Below, piece after piece: positions 7,921-16,677 of a stretch of 64,000 nt of DNA. Under the pieces are notes generated by a model that had not been told where the DNA came from, did no database searches, and saw nothing but the letters and a program-made list of their open reading frames with translations. The DNA comes from Verticiella alkaliphila (GTDB taxonomy: Bacteria; Pseudomonadota; Gammaproteobacteria; Burkholderiales; Burkholderiaceae_B): assembly GCF_018904615.1 (NCBI RefSeq), contig NZ_JADCNH010000007.1, forward strand, positions 99,583-163,582, read 5' to 3'. How positions within the stretch are numbered: position 1 is the first letter of the stretch; the number at the start of each line of letters is the position of its first letter. The position numbers and the translations under genes were made by a program.

Positions 7921-8929
7921 TCACATGAGCTGGATGTTGTTGTCCGTCACCACCTTGCCCCAATAATCGGCCTGCTCCTGCATCCAGGTGCTGAACTGCG
8001 CCGGCGTCTTGTCGACGGCTTCCGAGCCCAGGTCCGCGAGGCGCTGGTGCACCTCGGGCAGCGCGAGCACGCGCGCCACGTCAGCGTGGATCTTGTCGAC
8101 GACGCGGGCTGGCGTGCCCGCGGGGGCGAACAGCCCCTGCCACGAGCCCGTCACGAAATCGGGTACGGCTTCGGCCACCGTCGGCGTCTGCGGAATCGGC
8201 GTGAAGCGCTCTGCGCTCGCCACGGCCAGCATCTTCACGCTGCCGTTCTTCACCAGGGGATAGGTGGCTAGGTAGCTGTTGAGCGCCGCGTCGATCTGAC
8301 CGCCCGCGAGATCGGTCAGCACCTGCGAGCCCCCCCTTGTAGCCCACGGGCATCCAGCTGAAGCCCATCTGCTGGCCGAGCAGCACGCCGGCCAGATGGG
8401 TGATGCTGCCGGGCGTCTGGCCAAAGCTCAGGCTGTTGGGGTGCTGCTTCGCGTAGGCGGCGAGCTCGGGCAGCGTGTTGACCGGCAGATCCTTGCGAAC
8501 CACGAGAATGTGGGGCGAATACGCCACGATCGAGACCGGGGCAAGGTCCTTCAACGGGCTGTAATTCAGGTTGGGATACAGTGCCGGCGAACTCGCGAGG
8601 CTGCTCGCGTCCATCAGCAGCAGATTCAGGCCGTCGGGATCGGACTTGGCCACGAGGGCCGCCCCGATGTTGCCGTTGGCACCCGCGCGGTTCTCGACCA
8701 GCACCGGCTGGCCCCATGCCTGGGACAGGTGCTGCGCCACCAGGCGCGCCAATACGTCCGAGGCGCCGCCCGGGGGATTGGGCACGACGATGCGCACCGG
8801 CTTGGTCGGGAAATCAGCCGCAACGGCGGGGGCGCCGCCGCTCGCGAACACGGCGGCAAGGGCCGCGAGCGCGGCAGTACGGGCGTGACGGCGCGGGCCG
8901 CGCAGGGCAGCCTTCAGAGTCGCAAGCAT
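7921..8929 (-). pseudogene. Bug-family tripartite tricarboxylate transporter receptor, frameshifted
   Basis: Periplasmic solute-binding protein of the Bug/TctC family, 335 residues if repaired. The signal peptide (start MLATLKAALRGPRRHARTAA, cleavage after GGAPAVAA) is followed by FPTKPVRIVVPNPPGGASDV, the family motif that binds the carboxylate. The frame is lost at a run of seven G on the coding strand (8330-8336): with six G the protein reads PVGYKGGSQVLTDLAGGQID and continues normally to QLM at 7921; with seven it goes out of frame. So the product as written is truncated after about 200 residues. Third gene of a minus-strand operon with the enolase-superfamily and dehydrogenase genes. The error could lie in the read or be a real homopolymer mutation. 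Confidence 0.85.
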
Positions 8930-9008
8930 GGGTGTCTCCTGGTTCTCGTGGTGGGGGCCGTGGCCGGCGCGACGGGCCGGCTCACGGGTAACGCGCAGCC
9001 GCGCCGCG

Positions 9009-9965
9009 TCAGTGCGGCGGGCGGACGACGTAACGCAGCGGCTTGCCGGCAGCCAGACGCTGGATGTTCTCGGCGATGACGGCATAGCGACGGGCGAGCA
9101 GGCCTGGCGTCATGGCCGACACGTGTGGCGTGGCGCGCACGTTGGGCAGCCGGTGCAGGCCCAGGCGCGAGGGCGCGAGCGCGGCCTCACCGGGCTTGGG
9201 ATACTGGTACCAGACGTCCAGCACAGCGCGGGCAAGCCGGCCTTCGGTCAGCGCTGCATGCAACGCGGCCTCGTCGACGACCTCGGCGCGCGCCACGTTC
9301 ACGAGCATCGCGTGGGCAGGCAAGGCGGCCAGCGCCTCGCGCCCGATCATGCCTCGGGTGGCGTCGTCGAGCGGGCAGCACAGCACCAGCACATCGGTGC
9401 GCGGCAGCACCTCGAAGAGCGCCCGCACGGGGTGGCTCTCATGCACGCCGTCGGCCTCCTTCAGGCCACCGCGCCGGGTCAGGGCCACCACGTGCATACC
9501 CAGGGCACGGGCCCGCTGCGCCACCTCGCGGCCGATGTGGCCGTAACCCACCAGGGTCACCGTGCGTCCGTGCGCCTCGTGGTGCAAGGGCCGCCCCGCG
9601 TAGACCGCCGGCCAGCTTGTCTCGTCCAGCACGGCAGGCAGACGCCAGGGCTCCAGCGCATGCTCGAGGATGGCGTGCGTGACGAATTCGGCGATCGGGA
9701 TCTCGTGTCCGTGCACATTGGCTACCGTACATTCCGGCGGCAACGCGGCGAACGCGATCTGCTCGGTACCGGCGCCCGGCACCTGCAGCAAACGGCAGTT
9801 CAGGCGGGCGGCTGCGGTCGCGTCCACGGCATTGGTGACGACCACGTCGGCCGGCGGGCCATCGGCCGGAAAGCCGGCCAGGCCTTCTACCTGATGATCG
9901 TCGCCGAGCAAGGCTTGCAGACGGGGCGTGTTGGGGGCGTGGAGCCCGACGATGTGGATGCGCAT
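9009..9965 (-). CDS. D-2-hydroxyacid dehydrogenase (NAD(P)-dependent)
   Basis: Cytoplasmic oxidoreductase of the D-isomer specific 2-hydroxyacid dehydrogenase family (318 residues). The nucleotide-binding domain starts with TVTLVGYGHIGREVAQRARA; the catalytic Arg is in NVARAEVVDEAAL and the catalytic His in TPHVSAMTPG. Start chosen at ATG 9965 (MRIHIVGLHAPN), 13 bp after the stop of the upstream gene; the longer frame overlaps that gene. The neighbours (enolase-superfamily dehydratase and Bug receptor) suggest oxidation or reduction of a sugar-acid or hydroxy-acid intermediate, but the substrate cannot be read from the sequence. Confidence 0.88.
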   Translation of the reverse strand: MRIHIVGLHAPNTPRLQALLGDDHQVEGLAGFPADGPPADVVVTNAVDATAAARLNCRLLQVPGAGTEQIAFAALPPECTVANVHGHEIPIAEFVTHAILEHALEPWRLPAVLDETSWPAVYAGRPLHHEAHGRTVTLVGYGHIGREVAQRARALGMHVVALTRRGGLKEADGVHESHPVRALFEVLPRTDVLVLCCPLDDATRGMIGREALAALPAHAMLVNVARAEVVDEAALHAALTEGRLARAVLDVWYQYPKPGEAALAPSRLGLHRLPNVRATPHVSAMTPGLLARRYAVIAENIQRLAAGKPLRYVVRPPH

Positions 9966-9978
9966 GATGGCGTTGGAG

Positions 9979-11181
9979 TCAGGAGGCGCGCGTCTCGCGC
10001 TGGATGAGATCGGGTTGCGCACGCAGCGCCGGGGTCAGGGCCGTGCCAAGGCCGGGTGTCGTTGGCGGCAAGGCCATGCCACCGCGCAGCACGGGCAGGT
10101 CGGTGACGAGCTCGCGATACCAGGTCGCGAGCGACGCACGCACCACTTCCTGGTAGATGGCAGTGGGTGCATGCAAGGCCATGTGCAGCCCGGCCATGAG
10201 GGTCACGGGGCCGGTGCAATCGTGCGGCGCCAGCGGCCGGGCATAGGCCTGGGCGAGCGCGGCGATCTTGCGGCCTTCGGTGAGTCCGCCGCACCAGGCC
10301 ACGTCGAGCATCACTACGTCCAGCGCATCATTGGCGAGCAGGTCGCGAAACGGGCGCAATCCGGCGAGCGTCTCGCTGCCGCAGATCGGCACGCGGGTGC
10401 GCGAGCGCAGATCCCGCAGGCTTTGCGCATCGTCCATCTTGGCGATCGGATCCTCCACCCAGAAGATGTCGAAGTCCTCCAGGGCCTGGCAGATGCGCAG
10501 GGCCGCCGGCGCGCTCCACAGGCTGTGCAGCTCGCACATGACTTCGATGCGGTCACCCACGGCGGCACGGATCTTCTCGAAGGGAGCAAGCCCTTGCTTG
10601 AGCTCGGCCAGGCCGATGCGCTGGCCGCCGCTGGCCGGCGCGTGGATGTCGAACGGCCAGATCTTCATGGCCCGGTAGCCCTCCTCGACCAGGCTTTGCG
10701 CGAGCGTGCCGGCGTCGCGCATGAACGCGATCTGGTCGTCGTAGGGGCCCGCGCTCACGTCGGCCGCGCCGATGTCGCGCCGCTTGCCCGTGGTGTTGAA
10801 GGCGTAGCCCGCGCAGGTGTTGTAGACCGGCACGCTCTCGCGCGCACCACCGCCCAAGGCCACGTAGAGCGGCACGCCCTGGCGCTGGCCAGCCAGGTCC
10901 CACAGCGCAATATCGACCGCGCTGGCGGCCCGCGTCTCCGCCCCCGACGCGTTGAAGCCCACATATGGACTCAGCAGATGCCTTGAGATGGCTTCGATGT
11001 GCGTGGCGTCGCGGCCGATCAGCCAGGGAGCGATCTCCTCGTGCAGCACGGTCTCTACCGCCGCGGCCCCGCGGAAGGTTTCACCCAGGCCGGTGCGCCC
11101 GTCCTCAGTGTCCACCTCGAGCCAGATGAGGCTGGGACGATGCGCGAGGCGCAGCGTGCGCACGCAGGTGATTCGAGACAT
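9979..11181 (-). CDS. mandelate racemase/muconate lactonizing enzyme family protein
   Basis: Enolase-superfamily enzyme (400 residues), most likely a sugar-acid dehydratase or cycloisomerase. The N-terminal capping domain begins SRITCVRTLRLAHRPSLIWL. The barrel carries the Lys motif YRAMKIWPFD, metal ligands in VMCELHSLWS, FWVEDPIAKMD and VPICGSETLAG, and a late His in LAPHDCTGPVTL, the arrangement of the gluconate/galactarate dehydratase-like subgroups. Start at ATG 11181 (MSRITCV). First gene of an operon with the dehydrogenase and Bug genes, divergent from a GntR regulator 184 bp away. Specificity is not predictable here. Confidence 0.88.
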   Translation of the reverse strand: MSRITCVRTLRLAHRPSLIWLEVDTEDGRTGLGETFRGAAAVETVLHEEIAPWLIGRDATHIEAISRHLLSPYVGFNASGAETRAASAVDIALWDLAGQRQGVPLYVALGGGARESVPVYNTCAGYAFNTTGKRRDIGAADVSAGPYDDQIAFMRDAGTLAQSLVEEGYRAMKIWPFDIHAPASGGQRIGLAELKQGLAPFEKIRAAVGDRIEVMCELHSLWSAPAALRICQALEDFDIFWVEDPIAKMDDAQSLRDLRSRTRVPICGSETLAGLRPFRDLLANDALDVVMLDVAWCGGLTEGRKIAALAQAYARPLAPHDCTGPVTLMAGLHMALHAPTAIYQEVVRASLATWYRELVTDLPVLRGGMALPPTTPGLGTALTPALRAQPDLIQRETRAS

Positions 11182-11295
11182 GCCAGGGCAACTCCAGAAC
11201 GGCGATGCCACGGCGGCACCGGATGAAGGCATCTTCAGCGCGGCGCGTTTTTTCTGTCAATAGCTGTTAATAAAAAAGCCGCAATACGCCATAAT

Positions 11296-11306
11296 CTGTC
11301 TGACAG
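11296..11306. promoter_or_regulatory. candidate GntR operator CTGTCTGACAG
   Basis: A perfect 11-bp palindrome (CTGTC T GACAG) in the divergent region between the enolase-superfamily operon and the GntR gene, 60 bp before the regulator's ATG. FadR-subfamily GntR proteins bind short palindromes of this style with a GTC-n-GAC centre, so it is a good candidate for autoregulation and control of the operon. Confidence 0.5.
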
Positions 11307-11365
11307 CATTGGCATACGTCGCTTGCTATGCCTGCATTTCGATCCACTCCATCGCCCGGGCAGAC

Positions 11366-12076
11366 ATGACGCCTCCCACCCACGATCGCCTCCTGAGCGA
11401 CAAGGTCTACGACGAACTCCTCGGCTTGCTCGGCACGCGAGGCTTCGAGCCGCAATCGCGCCTGCCTGGCGAGACGCAGCTCGCGCTGCGCTTCGGCGTG
11501 TCGCGACCGGTGCTGAGGCAGGCGCTCGCGCGCCTTCGCGCCGAAGGCCGCATCGTGGCGCGCAAAGGCTCGGGCAACTATGTGGGGGATCTGAGCGCAG
11601 AGCCGGTACTCGTGAGCTTCGGCCCGCTCACCAGCATTCCCGACGTGCGCAGCTTCCTGGAATTCCGCTGTAGTGTGGAAGGCGAGATCGCCGCCCACGC
11701 GGCACGGCACCACACGGCCGAGCAGCTCGCCCAGATCCGGCGCGAACGCGACCGCTTCGAGACGGCGCTGCACGAGGGCCACAGCGGGATCGAGGAAGAC
11801 ATCGCCTTTCACACCGCCATCACGCAGGCCAGCGGCAACCGTTTCTTCACGATGACCATGACGGCCCTGTGCGCGCAGACGCGATTCGGCATCCACCTGG
11901 TGCGCGGTTTGTCCGATCCCGGCACCCGCGAGCAGCGCCATGCTGCCGTCTGCCGTGAGCACGCCCGCATCGAGGCAGCCATCGCCGCCCGTGACGTCCC
12001 CGGCTCGCGCGCGGCGATGGCGGCTCATCTCACGGGCGGGATCGAACGTCTATTCCAGCATGCGGGCGGGGGTTGA
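11366..12076 (+). CDS. GntR family regulator, FadR subfamily
   Basis: Transcription factor of 236 residues: N-terminal winged helix (LLSDKVYDELLGLLGTRGFE, then RLPGETQLALRFGVSRPVLR) and an all-helical FCD ligand-binding domain from about residue 95 (FLEFRCSVEGEIAAHAARHH), with metal-binding-type histidines in DIAFHTAI and VCREHARIEAAI. ATG at 11366 is preferred over a TTG 19 codons upstream. It is divergent from the dehydratase/dehydrogenase/Bug operon and is its probable repressor, released by the substrate acid. A palindrome at 11296-11306 is the likely site. Confidence 0.9.
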   Translation: MTPPTHDRLLSDKVYDELLGLLGTRGFEPQSRLPGETQLALRFGVSRPVLRQALARLRAEGRIVARKGSGNYVGDLSAEPVLVSFGPLTSIPDVRSFLEFRCSVEGEIAAHAARHHTAEQLAQIRRERDRFETALHEGHSGIEEDIAFHTAITQASGNRFFTMTMTALCAQTRFGIHLVRGLSDPGTREQRHAAVCREHARIEAAIAARDVPGSRAAMAAHLTGGIERLFQHAGGG

Positions 12077-12083
12077 GCCCCCG
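12067..12083 (+). terminator. short hairpin over the GntR stop codon
   Basis: Stem CGGGGG / CCCCCG with a 5-nt loop containing the TGA stop of the regulator gene. No T tract follows. A weak terminator-like hairpin between the convergent GntR and LysR genes. Confidence 0.3.
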
Positions 12084-12122
12084 AGAGCACGACGCGCCTG
12101 GCGAGCGCAGTTGGGCAGTCGG

Positions 12123-13037
12123 TCAGCCCATATCCGCGGGGTCGTGGGCGCCCGTGAGCATCACGTCACGCAGCCGCAGCGCTGCCGGGCTCGGCGTGTG
12201 CCGCAGCAACACGAGCGACAGCGACAAGGCCCCGCGCGAGGCGGCATCGCGCAAGCGCACGAAGCGCACGGCCGGATGCGTGAACGAGCGCGTGACCCCC
12301 GGCACCAGCGCCACGCCCAGCCCGCTCGCCACCAGGCTCACCACCGTCTGCACCTGGGTGGCTTCCTGACCCACGTGCGGCTCGAAGCCCGCCTGGCGGC
12401 AGGCCGACAGCGCGGTGTTGTGCAACCCCGGCACACTGCCCGCCGCATAGGTGACGAACGACTCCTCACGACAATCCGCCAGGCCGACGGTGCGGCGCGC
12501 GGCCAGAGGATGGGTCGCCGGCACGACGAGCCAGAGGTCGTCGCGCTCCACTTCGTGCACCTCGATCACATCATCCGCCGTGACCGGACCGCGCACCACC
12601 GCCGCATCGAGCCGACTGTCGCGCAGTTGCGCGACAGCCTCCACGCTGGTGGCCTCCATGAGCTCGAGCCGGACCTGCGGGTAGCGATGCCGGAAGGCCG
12701 GCACGCAGCGGGGCAGCAACGCATAGGTGGCCGAACCCACGAAGCCCACCCGCAACCGCCCGCCTTCGCCCAGGGCCACCATGCGCGCAGCCTCGCGGCC
12801 CTGCTCGGCATGGAACAGCGCACGCCGCGCGTCGCCCAGGAGCGCGGCACCGGCGTCCGTGAGCGTCACGCCCCGCGCACCCCGCTCGAAGAGCGTGGCA
12901 CCCACGGCGTCCTCCAGCTTGCGGATCGACACCGACAGCGCCGGCTGGGCGATGAACAAGGCCTGCGCAGCACGCCGGTAGCTGCCCAGCTCGGCGATCA
13001 CGACGAACTGTCGGAGACTGCGAAGCTCGATAGCCAT
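12123..13037 (-). CDS. LysR family transcriptional regulator
   Basis: Regulator of 304 residues. The N-terminal helix-turn-helix is typical: LRSLRQFVVIAELGSYRRAA, then LFIAQPALSVSIRKLEDAVG. The rest is the periplasmic-binding-like effector domain with GRLRVGFVGSATYALLPRCV. It is divergent from the CoA-transferase - MaoC - Bug operon (71 bp between the starts) and probably activates it in the presence of its substrate, the usual arrangement for LysR genes. Effector unknown. Confidence 0.92.
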   Translation of the reverse strand: MAIELRSLRQFVVIAELGSYRRAAQALFIAQPALSVSIRKLEDAVGATLFERGARGVTLTDAGAALLGDARRALFHAEQGREAARMVALGEGGRLRVGFVGSATYALLPRCVPAFRHRYPQVRLELMEATSVEAVAQLRDSRLDAAVVRGPVTADDVIEVHEVERDDLWLVVPATHPLAARRTVGLADCREESFVTYAAGSVPGLHNTALSACRQAGFEPHVGQEATQVQTVVSLVASGLGVALVPGVTRSFTHPAVRFVRLRDAASRGALSLSLVLLRHTPSPAALRLRDVMLTGAHDPADMG

Positions 13038-13108
13038 AGGGTTTCGCGATCGCTCGCTGCGGATTCGATATTGGACCCACCATAGTACCGCTCGCTAGAG
13101 TGGCCGGC

Positions 13109-14329
13109 ATGACCCCTGCCCCTCCCCTCGCCGGTATCCGCGTCCTCGACCTGACCTCTGTCGTCTTTGGGCCCTACGCTGCGCAGTCCCTGGCCGACGC
13201 CGGCGCGGACGTACTCAAGATCGAGCCCCCGGCGGGCGACTCGACGCGCCTGACAGGCCCGGCCCGCGAGGCCGGGATGGCGGCGATCTTCCTGGGCGTG
13301 AACCGCAGCAAGCGCAGCGTGGTGCTCGATCTGAAACAGCCCTCGGCCCGCGCCGCCCTGCTCGCGCTCGTGGACCAGGCCGACGTCTTCATGCACAGCG
13401 TGCGGCCCCAGAAGATGGCCGCACTCGGTCTGGATCCCGACACGCTGCGCCGACGCAATCCGCGCCTGGTCTACGCTGGCCTGCACGGCTTTGGCGAGAC
13501 CGGCCCCTATGCGGGCCAGCCCGCCTACGACGATATCGTGCAGGGCATGAGCGGTCTTGCCGACCTCATGGCACGGCAGACGGGCGAGCCCCGCTACCTG
13601 CCGACCATCGCCGCGGACAAGACCTGCGGCCTCGTGGCCGCGCAAGCCATTCTCGCCGCCCTCTTCGCCAGGGAGCGCACGGGCGAAGGCCAGTTCGTCG
13701 AAATCCCGATGTTCGAATCCATGGTGTCCTTCACCCTGCTCGAACATTTCTACGGCCGTCACGTGGGCGAGCGCGGTCCCGACGCCACGGGCTACCCGCG
13801 CGTGCTCGCGCCATGGCGGCGCCCGTACCGCACGGCCGACGGCCACCTCTGCCTGATGCCCTACACCGATGCGCACTGGCAACGCTTCTTCGCCCACGCC
13901 CATCCTGCCGCCGTGGGCGACGCACGCTTTGCCAGCATGTCGGCCCGGACCACGCATATCGCCGCGCTGTACGCCCTGCTGGGCGAGATCGTCTCCACAC
14001 AGCCCACGGCGTACTGGCTGGACCTCTGCCAGCGGCTGGAGATCCCCGCCGCCCCGCTCGGCCGACTCGATGCCCTCGAAGACGATCCGCATCTGAAGGC
14101 CGTGGACTTCTTCGTCGATGTGCCTGACGCGGCCGTCGGCAGCTATCGCCTCACCCGCAGCCCGGTGCGCTACGCAGGCGTCAGCGCCACGCCCGGGCGC
14201 CCGCCGCGACTGGGCGAGCACACGCGCGCCGTCCTTGCCGAAGCCGGGCTGTCCGAGGCCGACATCGCGGCTCTGATCGCCGAGGGTGCTGCCGTGCAGG
14301 CGCCCGTTCCCGACATCACCGGAGCCTGA
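13109..14329 (+). CDS. class III CoA-transferase (CaiB/BaiF family)
   Basis: Cytoplasmic CoA-transferase (406 residues) that moves CoA between short-chain carboxylic acids. The family opening LAGIRVLDLTSVVFGPYAAQ, the DVLKIEPPAGD and LDLKQPSARAALLAL motifs and the catalytic-Asp region PAYDDIVQGMSGLADLM (about residue 145-160) are visible. Start chosen at ATG 13109 (MTPAPPLAGI); a GTG three codons upstream is possible. It is followed after 2 bp by a MaoC-like gene and then a Bug receptor, so the operon probably takes up a carboxylic acid, activates it and hydrates or dehydrates the CoA ester. Substrate not predictable. Confidence 0.92.
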   Translation: MTPAPPLAGIRVLDLTSVVFGPYAAQSLADAGADVLKIEPPAGDSTRLTGPAREAGMAAIFLGVNRSKRSVVLDLKQPSARAALLALVDQADVFMHSVRPQKMAALGLDPDTLRRRNPRLVYAGLHGFGETGPYAGQPAYDDIVQGMSGLADLMARQTGEPRYLPTIAADKTCGLVAAQAILAALFARERTGEGQFVEIPMFESMVSFTLLEHFYGRHVGERGPDATGYPRVLAPWRRPYRTADGHLCLMPYTDAHWQRFFAHAHPAAVGDARFASMSARTTHIAALYALLGEIVSTQPTAYWLDLCQRLEIPAAPLGRLDALEDDPHLKAVDFFVDVPDAAVGSYRLTRSPVRYAGVSATPGRPPRLGEHTRAVLAEAGLSEADIAALIAEGAAVQAPVPDITGA

Positions 14330-14331
14330 GC

Positions 14332-14820
14332 ATGTCCCACACCGCCTCATCCGCCACCGCGGTCATCCAGCTCGGCCAGGGCTACACCTGGGAGCAACTG
14401 CACCCAGGCATGCGCCTGCGCACGTTCGGGCGCACCGTGACCGAAGCGGACCTCGTCGGCTTCATCAACGTCACCGGCATGCTCGAGACCCTCTTCATCG
14501 ACACCACCTGGGACGGCGCCATGCGCGGGCGCCCGGTGCCGGGCGCGCTCACCTACACCCTCATCGAAGGGCTCATCCTGCAGAGCATGATCCAGGGCAC
14601 CGGTCTTGCCATGCTGGAGCTCACGCAGACGATCGAGGCCCCCGTGTGCGTGGGCGACACCGTGCATGGCGAGATCGAGGTGACAGCGATCCGCCCGACG
14701 TCGCGGCACAACCGGGCCGTGGTCACCTCGCGCATCGACGTGATGAACCAGGCGGGGCAGCGCGTCATGACCTACACCGCGACCCGGCTGCTAGCCGGTG
14801 CGGCAGCAACGCCAGCCTGA
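14332..14820 (+). CDS. MaoC-like hot-dog fold protein
   Basis: MaoC/hydratase-like protein (162 residues) starting 2 bp after the CoA-transferase gene. The middle PVPGALTYTLIEGLILQSMI corresponds to the hot-dog helix of the family and the following strands (VGDTVHGEIEVTAIRPTSRH) fit well. In active enoyl-CoA hydratases the region after VTEADLVGFINVTG carries an Asp-x4-His pair; here the aligned stretch is MLETLFID, with no His, so catalysis by the standard mechanism is doubtful. It may be a variant hydratase for the CoA ester made by the neighbour, or a thioesterase-like or binding protein. Confidence 0.8.
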   Translation: MSHTASSATAVIQLGQGYTWEQLHPGMRLRTFGRTVTEADLVGFINVTGMLETLFIDTTWDGAMRGRPVPGALTYTLIEGLILQSMIQGTGLAMLELTQTIEAPVCVGDTVHGEIEVTAIRPTSRHNRAVVTSRIDVMNQAGQRVMTYTATRLLAGAAATPA

Positions 14821-14957
14821 CGTGACAAGGCCCGGCGGCTCGCCCAACGCGGGCGGCGCGGCGCAGGGCCCGGCGTGCTGCCCGATGGTGGCATGGCCGT
14901 GAAGGACAGAACCGATGTCGACCAGGCATGAGACCTGGCTTTTTGGAGGAGACTGTC

Positions 14958-15935
14958 GTGACCCGATTCGCCCCCCTGCTGCTGCCCGTGGCCCTGGCCG
15001 CCGCTTCCCTGGCAGGCACGGCGCCTGCCCTCGCAGCCGATTACCCCAGCCGCCCCATCACGCTCGTCGTGCCCTTCCCCGCCGGCGGGCCGACCGACCT
15101 CATCGCGCGCGTGCTGGCCACGCAGCTCACGCAGCAGATGGGCCAGACGGTCGTGGTGGAGAACAAGGGCGGCGCCAACGCCAACATCGGCATGCAATAC
15201 GTCGCTGCCGCCAAAGCCGATGGCTACACGCTGCTCTACAACACGTCGTCCATCGCGCTCAATCCCAATCTCTATGCCAAGCTCGCCTACGACCCGCGCC
15301 AGGATTTCGCCCCCATCAGCACCACCGCCGTCGTGCCGATGGTGCTCCTGACCCATCCGTCCGTGCCGGCCCAGAGCGTGGCCGAGTTCGTCACCTATGC
15401 GCGCGCCCATCCGGGCAAGCTCTCCTATGCCTCGGCGAGCGCCGGTAACGTGACGCATCTGGGTGCCTTTCTCTTTCTGCAGTCGGCCGGGGTGGACGCG
15501 GTGCACATTCCCTATCGCGGCAGCGCGCCGGCGCTGGCGGATCTCGCGGGCGGGCAGGTGCAGTTCATGGTCAACACGATCAACGATTCGCGCGCCTTCG
15601 TGGCCGACAAGCGGGTGAATGCGCTGGCTGTGACCAGCGCTCAGCGCAGCGCGGTGCTTCCCGACGTGCCGACACTTGCGGAGACGGTGGCGCCGGGATT
15701 CGACATGGGGGCGTGGCAAGGGGTGGTCGCACCCGCCGGCACGCCGCCGGCCGTGGTGACGCGACTGAACGAGGAGATCCGCACGGCGCTGGCCTCGGAC
15801 ACGATGCGACAGCAGCTGGCCCAGCAAGGAGCACAAGTGCTGGGCTCCACGCCGGATGATTACGCGCGCTATCTCGAGAGCGAGATCACGCGCTGGGGCG
15901 AGGTGGTGCGCGCCGCCGGGGTGCAGCTGGACTGA
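14958..15935 (+). CDS. Bug-family tripartite tricarboxylate transporter receptor
   Basis: Periplasmic solute-binding protein (325 residues). GTG at 14958 is chosen because GGAGGAGA lies 5 bp before it; an ATG ten codons upstream is before the ribosome site. The signal peptide VTRFAPLLLPVALAAASLAG ends after APALAA. The mature protein has YPSRPITLVVPFPAGGPTDL and the second ligand segment DAVHIPYRGSAPALADLAGG. It belongs to the CoA-transferase/MaoC operon and probably binds the acid they use. No TctA/TctB membrane genes are nearby. Confidence 0.93.
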   Translation: MTRFAPLLLPVALAAASLAGTAPALAADYPSRPITLVVPFPAGGPTDLIARVLATQLTQQMGQTVVVENKGGANANIGMQYVAAAKADGYTLLYNTSSIALNPNLYAKLAYDPRQDFAPISTTAVVPMVLLTHPSVPAQSVAEFVTYARAHPGKLSYASASAGNVTHLGAFLFLQSAGVDAVHIPYRGSAPALADLAGGQVQFMVNTINDSRAFVADKRVNALAVTSAQRSAVLPDVPTLAETVAPGFDMGAWQGVVAPAGTPPAVVTRLNEEIRTALASDTMRQQLAQQGAQVLGSTPDDYARYLESEITRWGEVVRAAGVQLD

Positions 15936-15955
15936 TCCCCTGGCGCGCCGCGGTG

Positions 15956-16378
15956 TCAGGCCTCGACGACTTCGACCGACCAGCTCATCTCGGCCGTCTT
16001 GCCCAGCATGGCGGAGGCCGAGCAGTATTTGTCGTGCGAGAGCTGTACCGCGCGCTCGACGGCCGCCTGGGGCAAGCCCTTGCCCGTCACGGTGAAGGCG
16101 AAGTGGATCTTGGTGAAGACCTTGGGGTCGGTCTCGGCACGCTCGGCTTTCAGCGCCACGCTGCAACCCTGGATGGCATGACGACCCCGTTTCAGGATCA
16201 GCACGACGTCATAGGCAGCGCAGCCGCCGGTACCGGCCAGGAGCAGTTCCATGGGGCGCGGGGCGAGGTTGTTGCCGCCGCCCTCCGGCGCGCCATCCAT
16301 GACGGCCACGTGGCCACTGCCCGTCTGTGCCGTGAAGAGCATGCCCTGCGGGCCGCCCCAATTGACTGTGCATTGCAC
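15956..16378 (-). CDS. OsmC family protein
   Basis: OsmC/Ohr-fold protein (140 residues), a family of thiol peroxidases or related redox proteins. The N-terminal Cys region GTGGCAAYDVVLILKRGRHA and the C-terminal HDKYCSASAMLGKTAEMSW each carry a Cys (about residues 60 and 124), the pair used for peroxide reduction in the family. I chose GTG 16378 because AGGAAAG lies just upstream and a promoter at 16421-16450 would begin transcription downstream of the alternative ATG at 16462. Physiological substrate unknown. Confidence 0.85.
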   Translation of the reverse strand: MQCTVNWGGPQGMLFTAQTGSGHVAVMDGAPEGGGNNLAPRPMELLLAGTGGCAAYDVVLILKRGRHAIQGCSVALKAERAETDPKVFTKIHFAFTVTGKGLPQAAVERAVQLSHDKYCSASAMLGKTAEMSWSVEVVEA

Positions 16379-16677
16379 GATGACTTTCCTTTGTGTTGCG
16401 GGGTGTACGGAGAGAGCGCCAGTATGTGAGAGCCGCGCATGCCCGGTCAAATCGGTTGCCATGGCGCTAGTGCAGTGCAACATGCAAGCAGAGGTTGCGC
16501 AGGGGTCGCAGCGGGGGAAACCCTGAGATTTTTGGGTGAAATTGAAACCAAAAGAAACCAAGCCAGCACGTAGGGGTTAATACCCAGTTCAGCAAGGCAT
16601 TGATTTCAATGATCTTTTTTTGGAAAAATTCTGCTCTAGGGTCTGCCCCGGCTTGACGTTGCACTGGATTGGGGTTC
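16379..16677. other. low-GC intergenic region between the OsmC gene and the small RNA
   Basis: About 300 bp without a credible gene, clearly richer in A and T than the surroundings. Besides the OsmC promoter it holds a palindrome GGGTTAATACCC (near 16574-16585) and CATTGA-TT-TCAATG (16598-16611) followed within 5 bp by a run of seven T. The latter looks like a weak terminator on the plus strand or an AT-rich element upstream of the small RNA promoter. Reading frames on either strand show no family features. Confidence 0.5.
16421..16450 (-). promoter_or_regulatory. candidate sigma-70 promoter of the OsmC gene
   Basis: On the minus strand TTGACC (16450-16445) and CATACT (16426-16421) are separated by 18 bp. 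The expected transcript would start near 16414 and give a leader of about 35 nt before the GTG start at 16378. Confidence 0.4.

Noticed and set aside
14922..14945. Hairpin CCAGG-CATGAGA-CCTGG followed by CTTTTT before the Bug gene
   Set aside because: Stem of only 5 bp directly next to the ribosome site; too weak to call an attenuator or terminator.
7921..16000. Bug proteins as full tricarboxylate transporters
   Set aside because: No TctA or TctB membrane genes are adjacent to any of the four; they are orphan receptors, common in Alcaligenaceae, so not treated as a novel system.
16462..16462. ATG of the longer OsmC version
   Set aside because: It lies upstream of the predicted promoter -10 and of the good ribosome site of the GTG start; the family also begins near the GTG.
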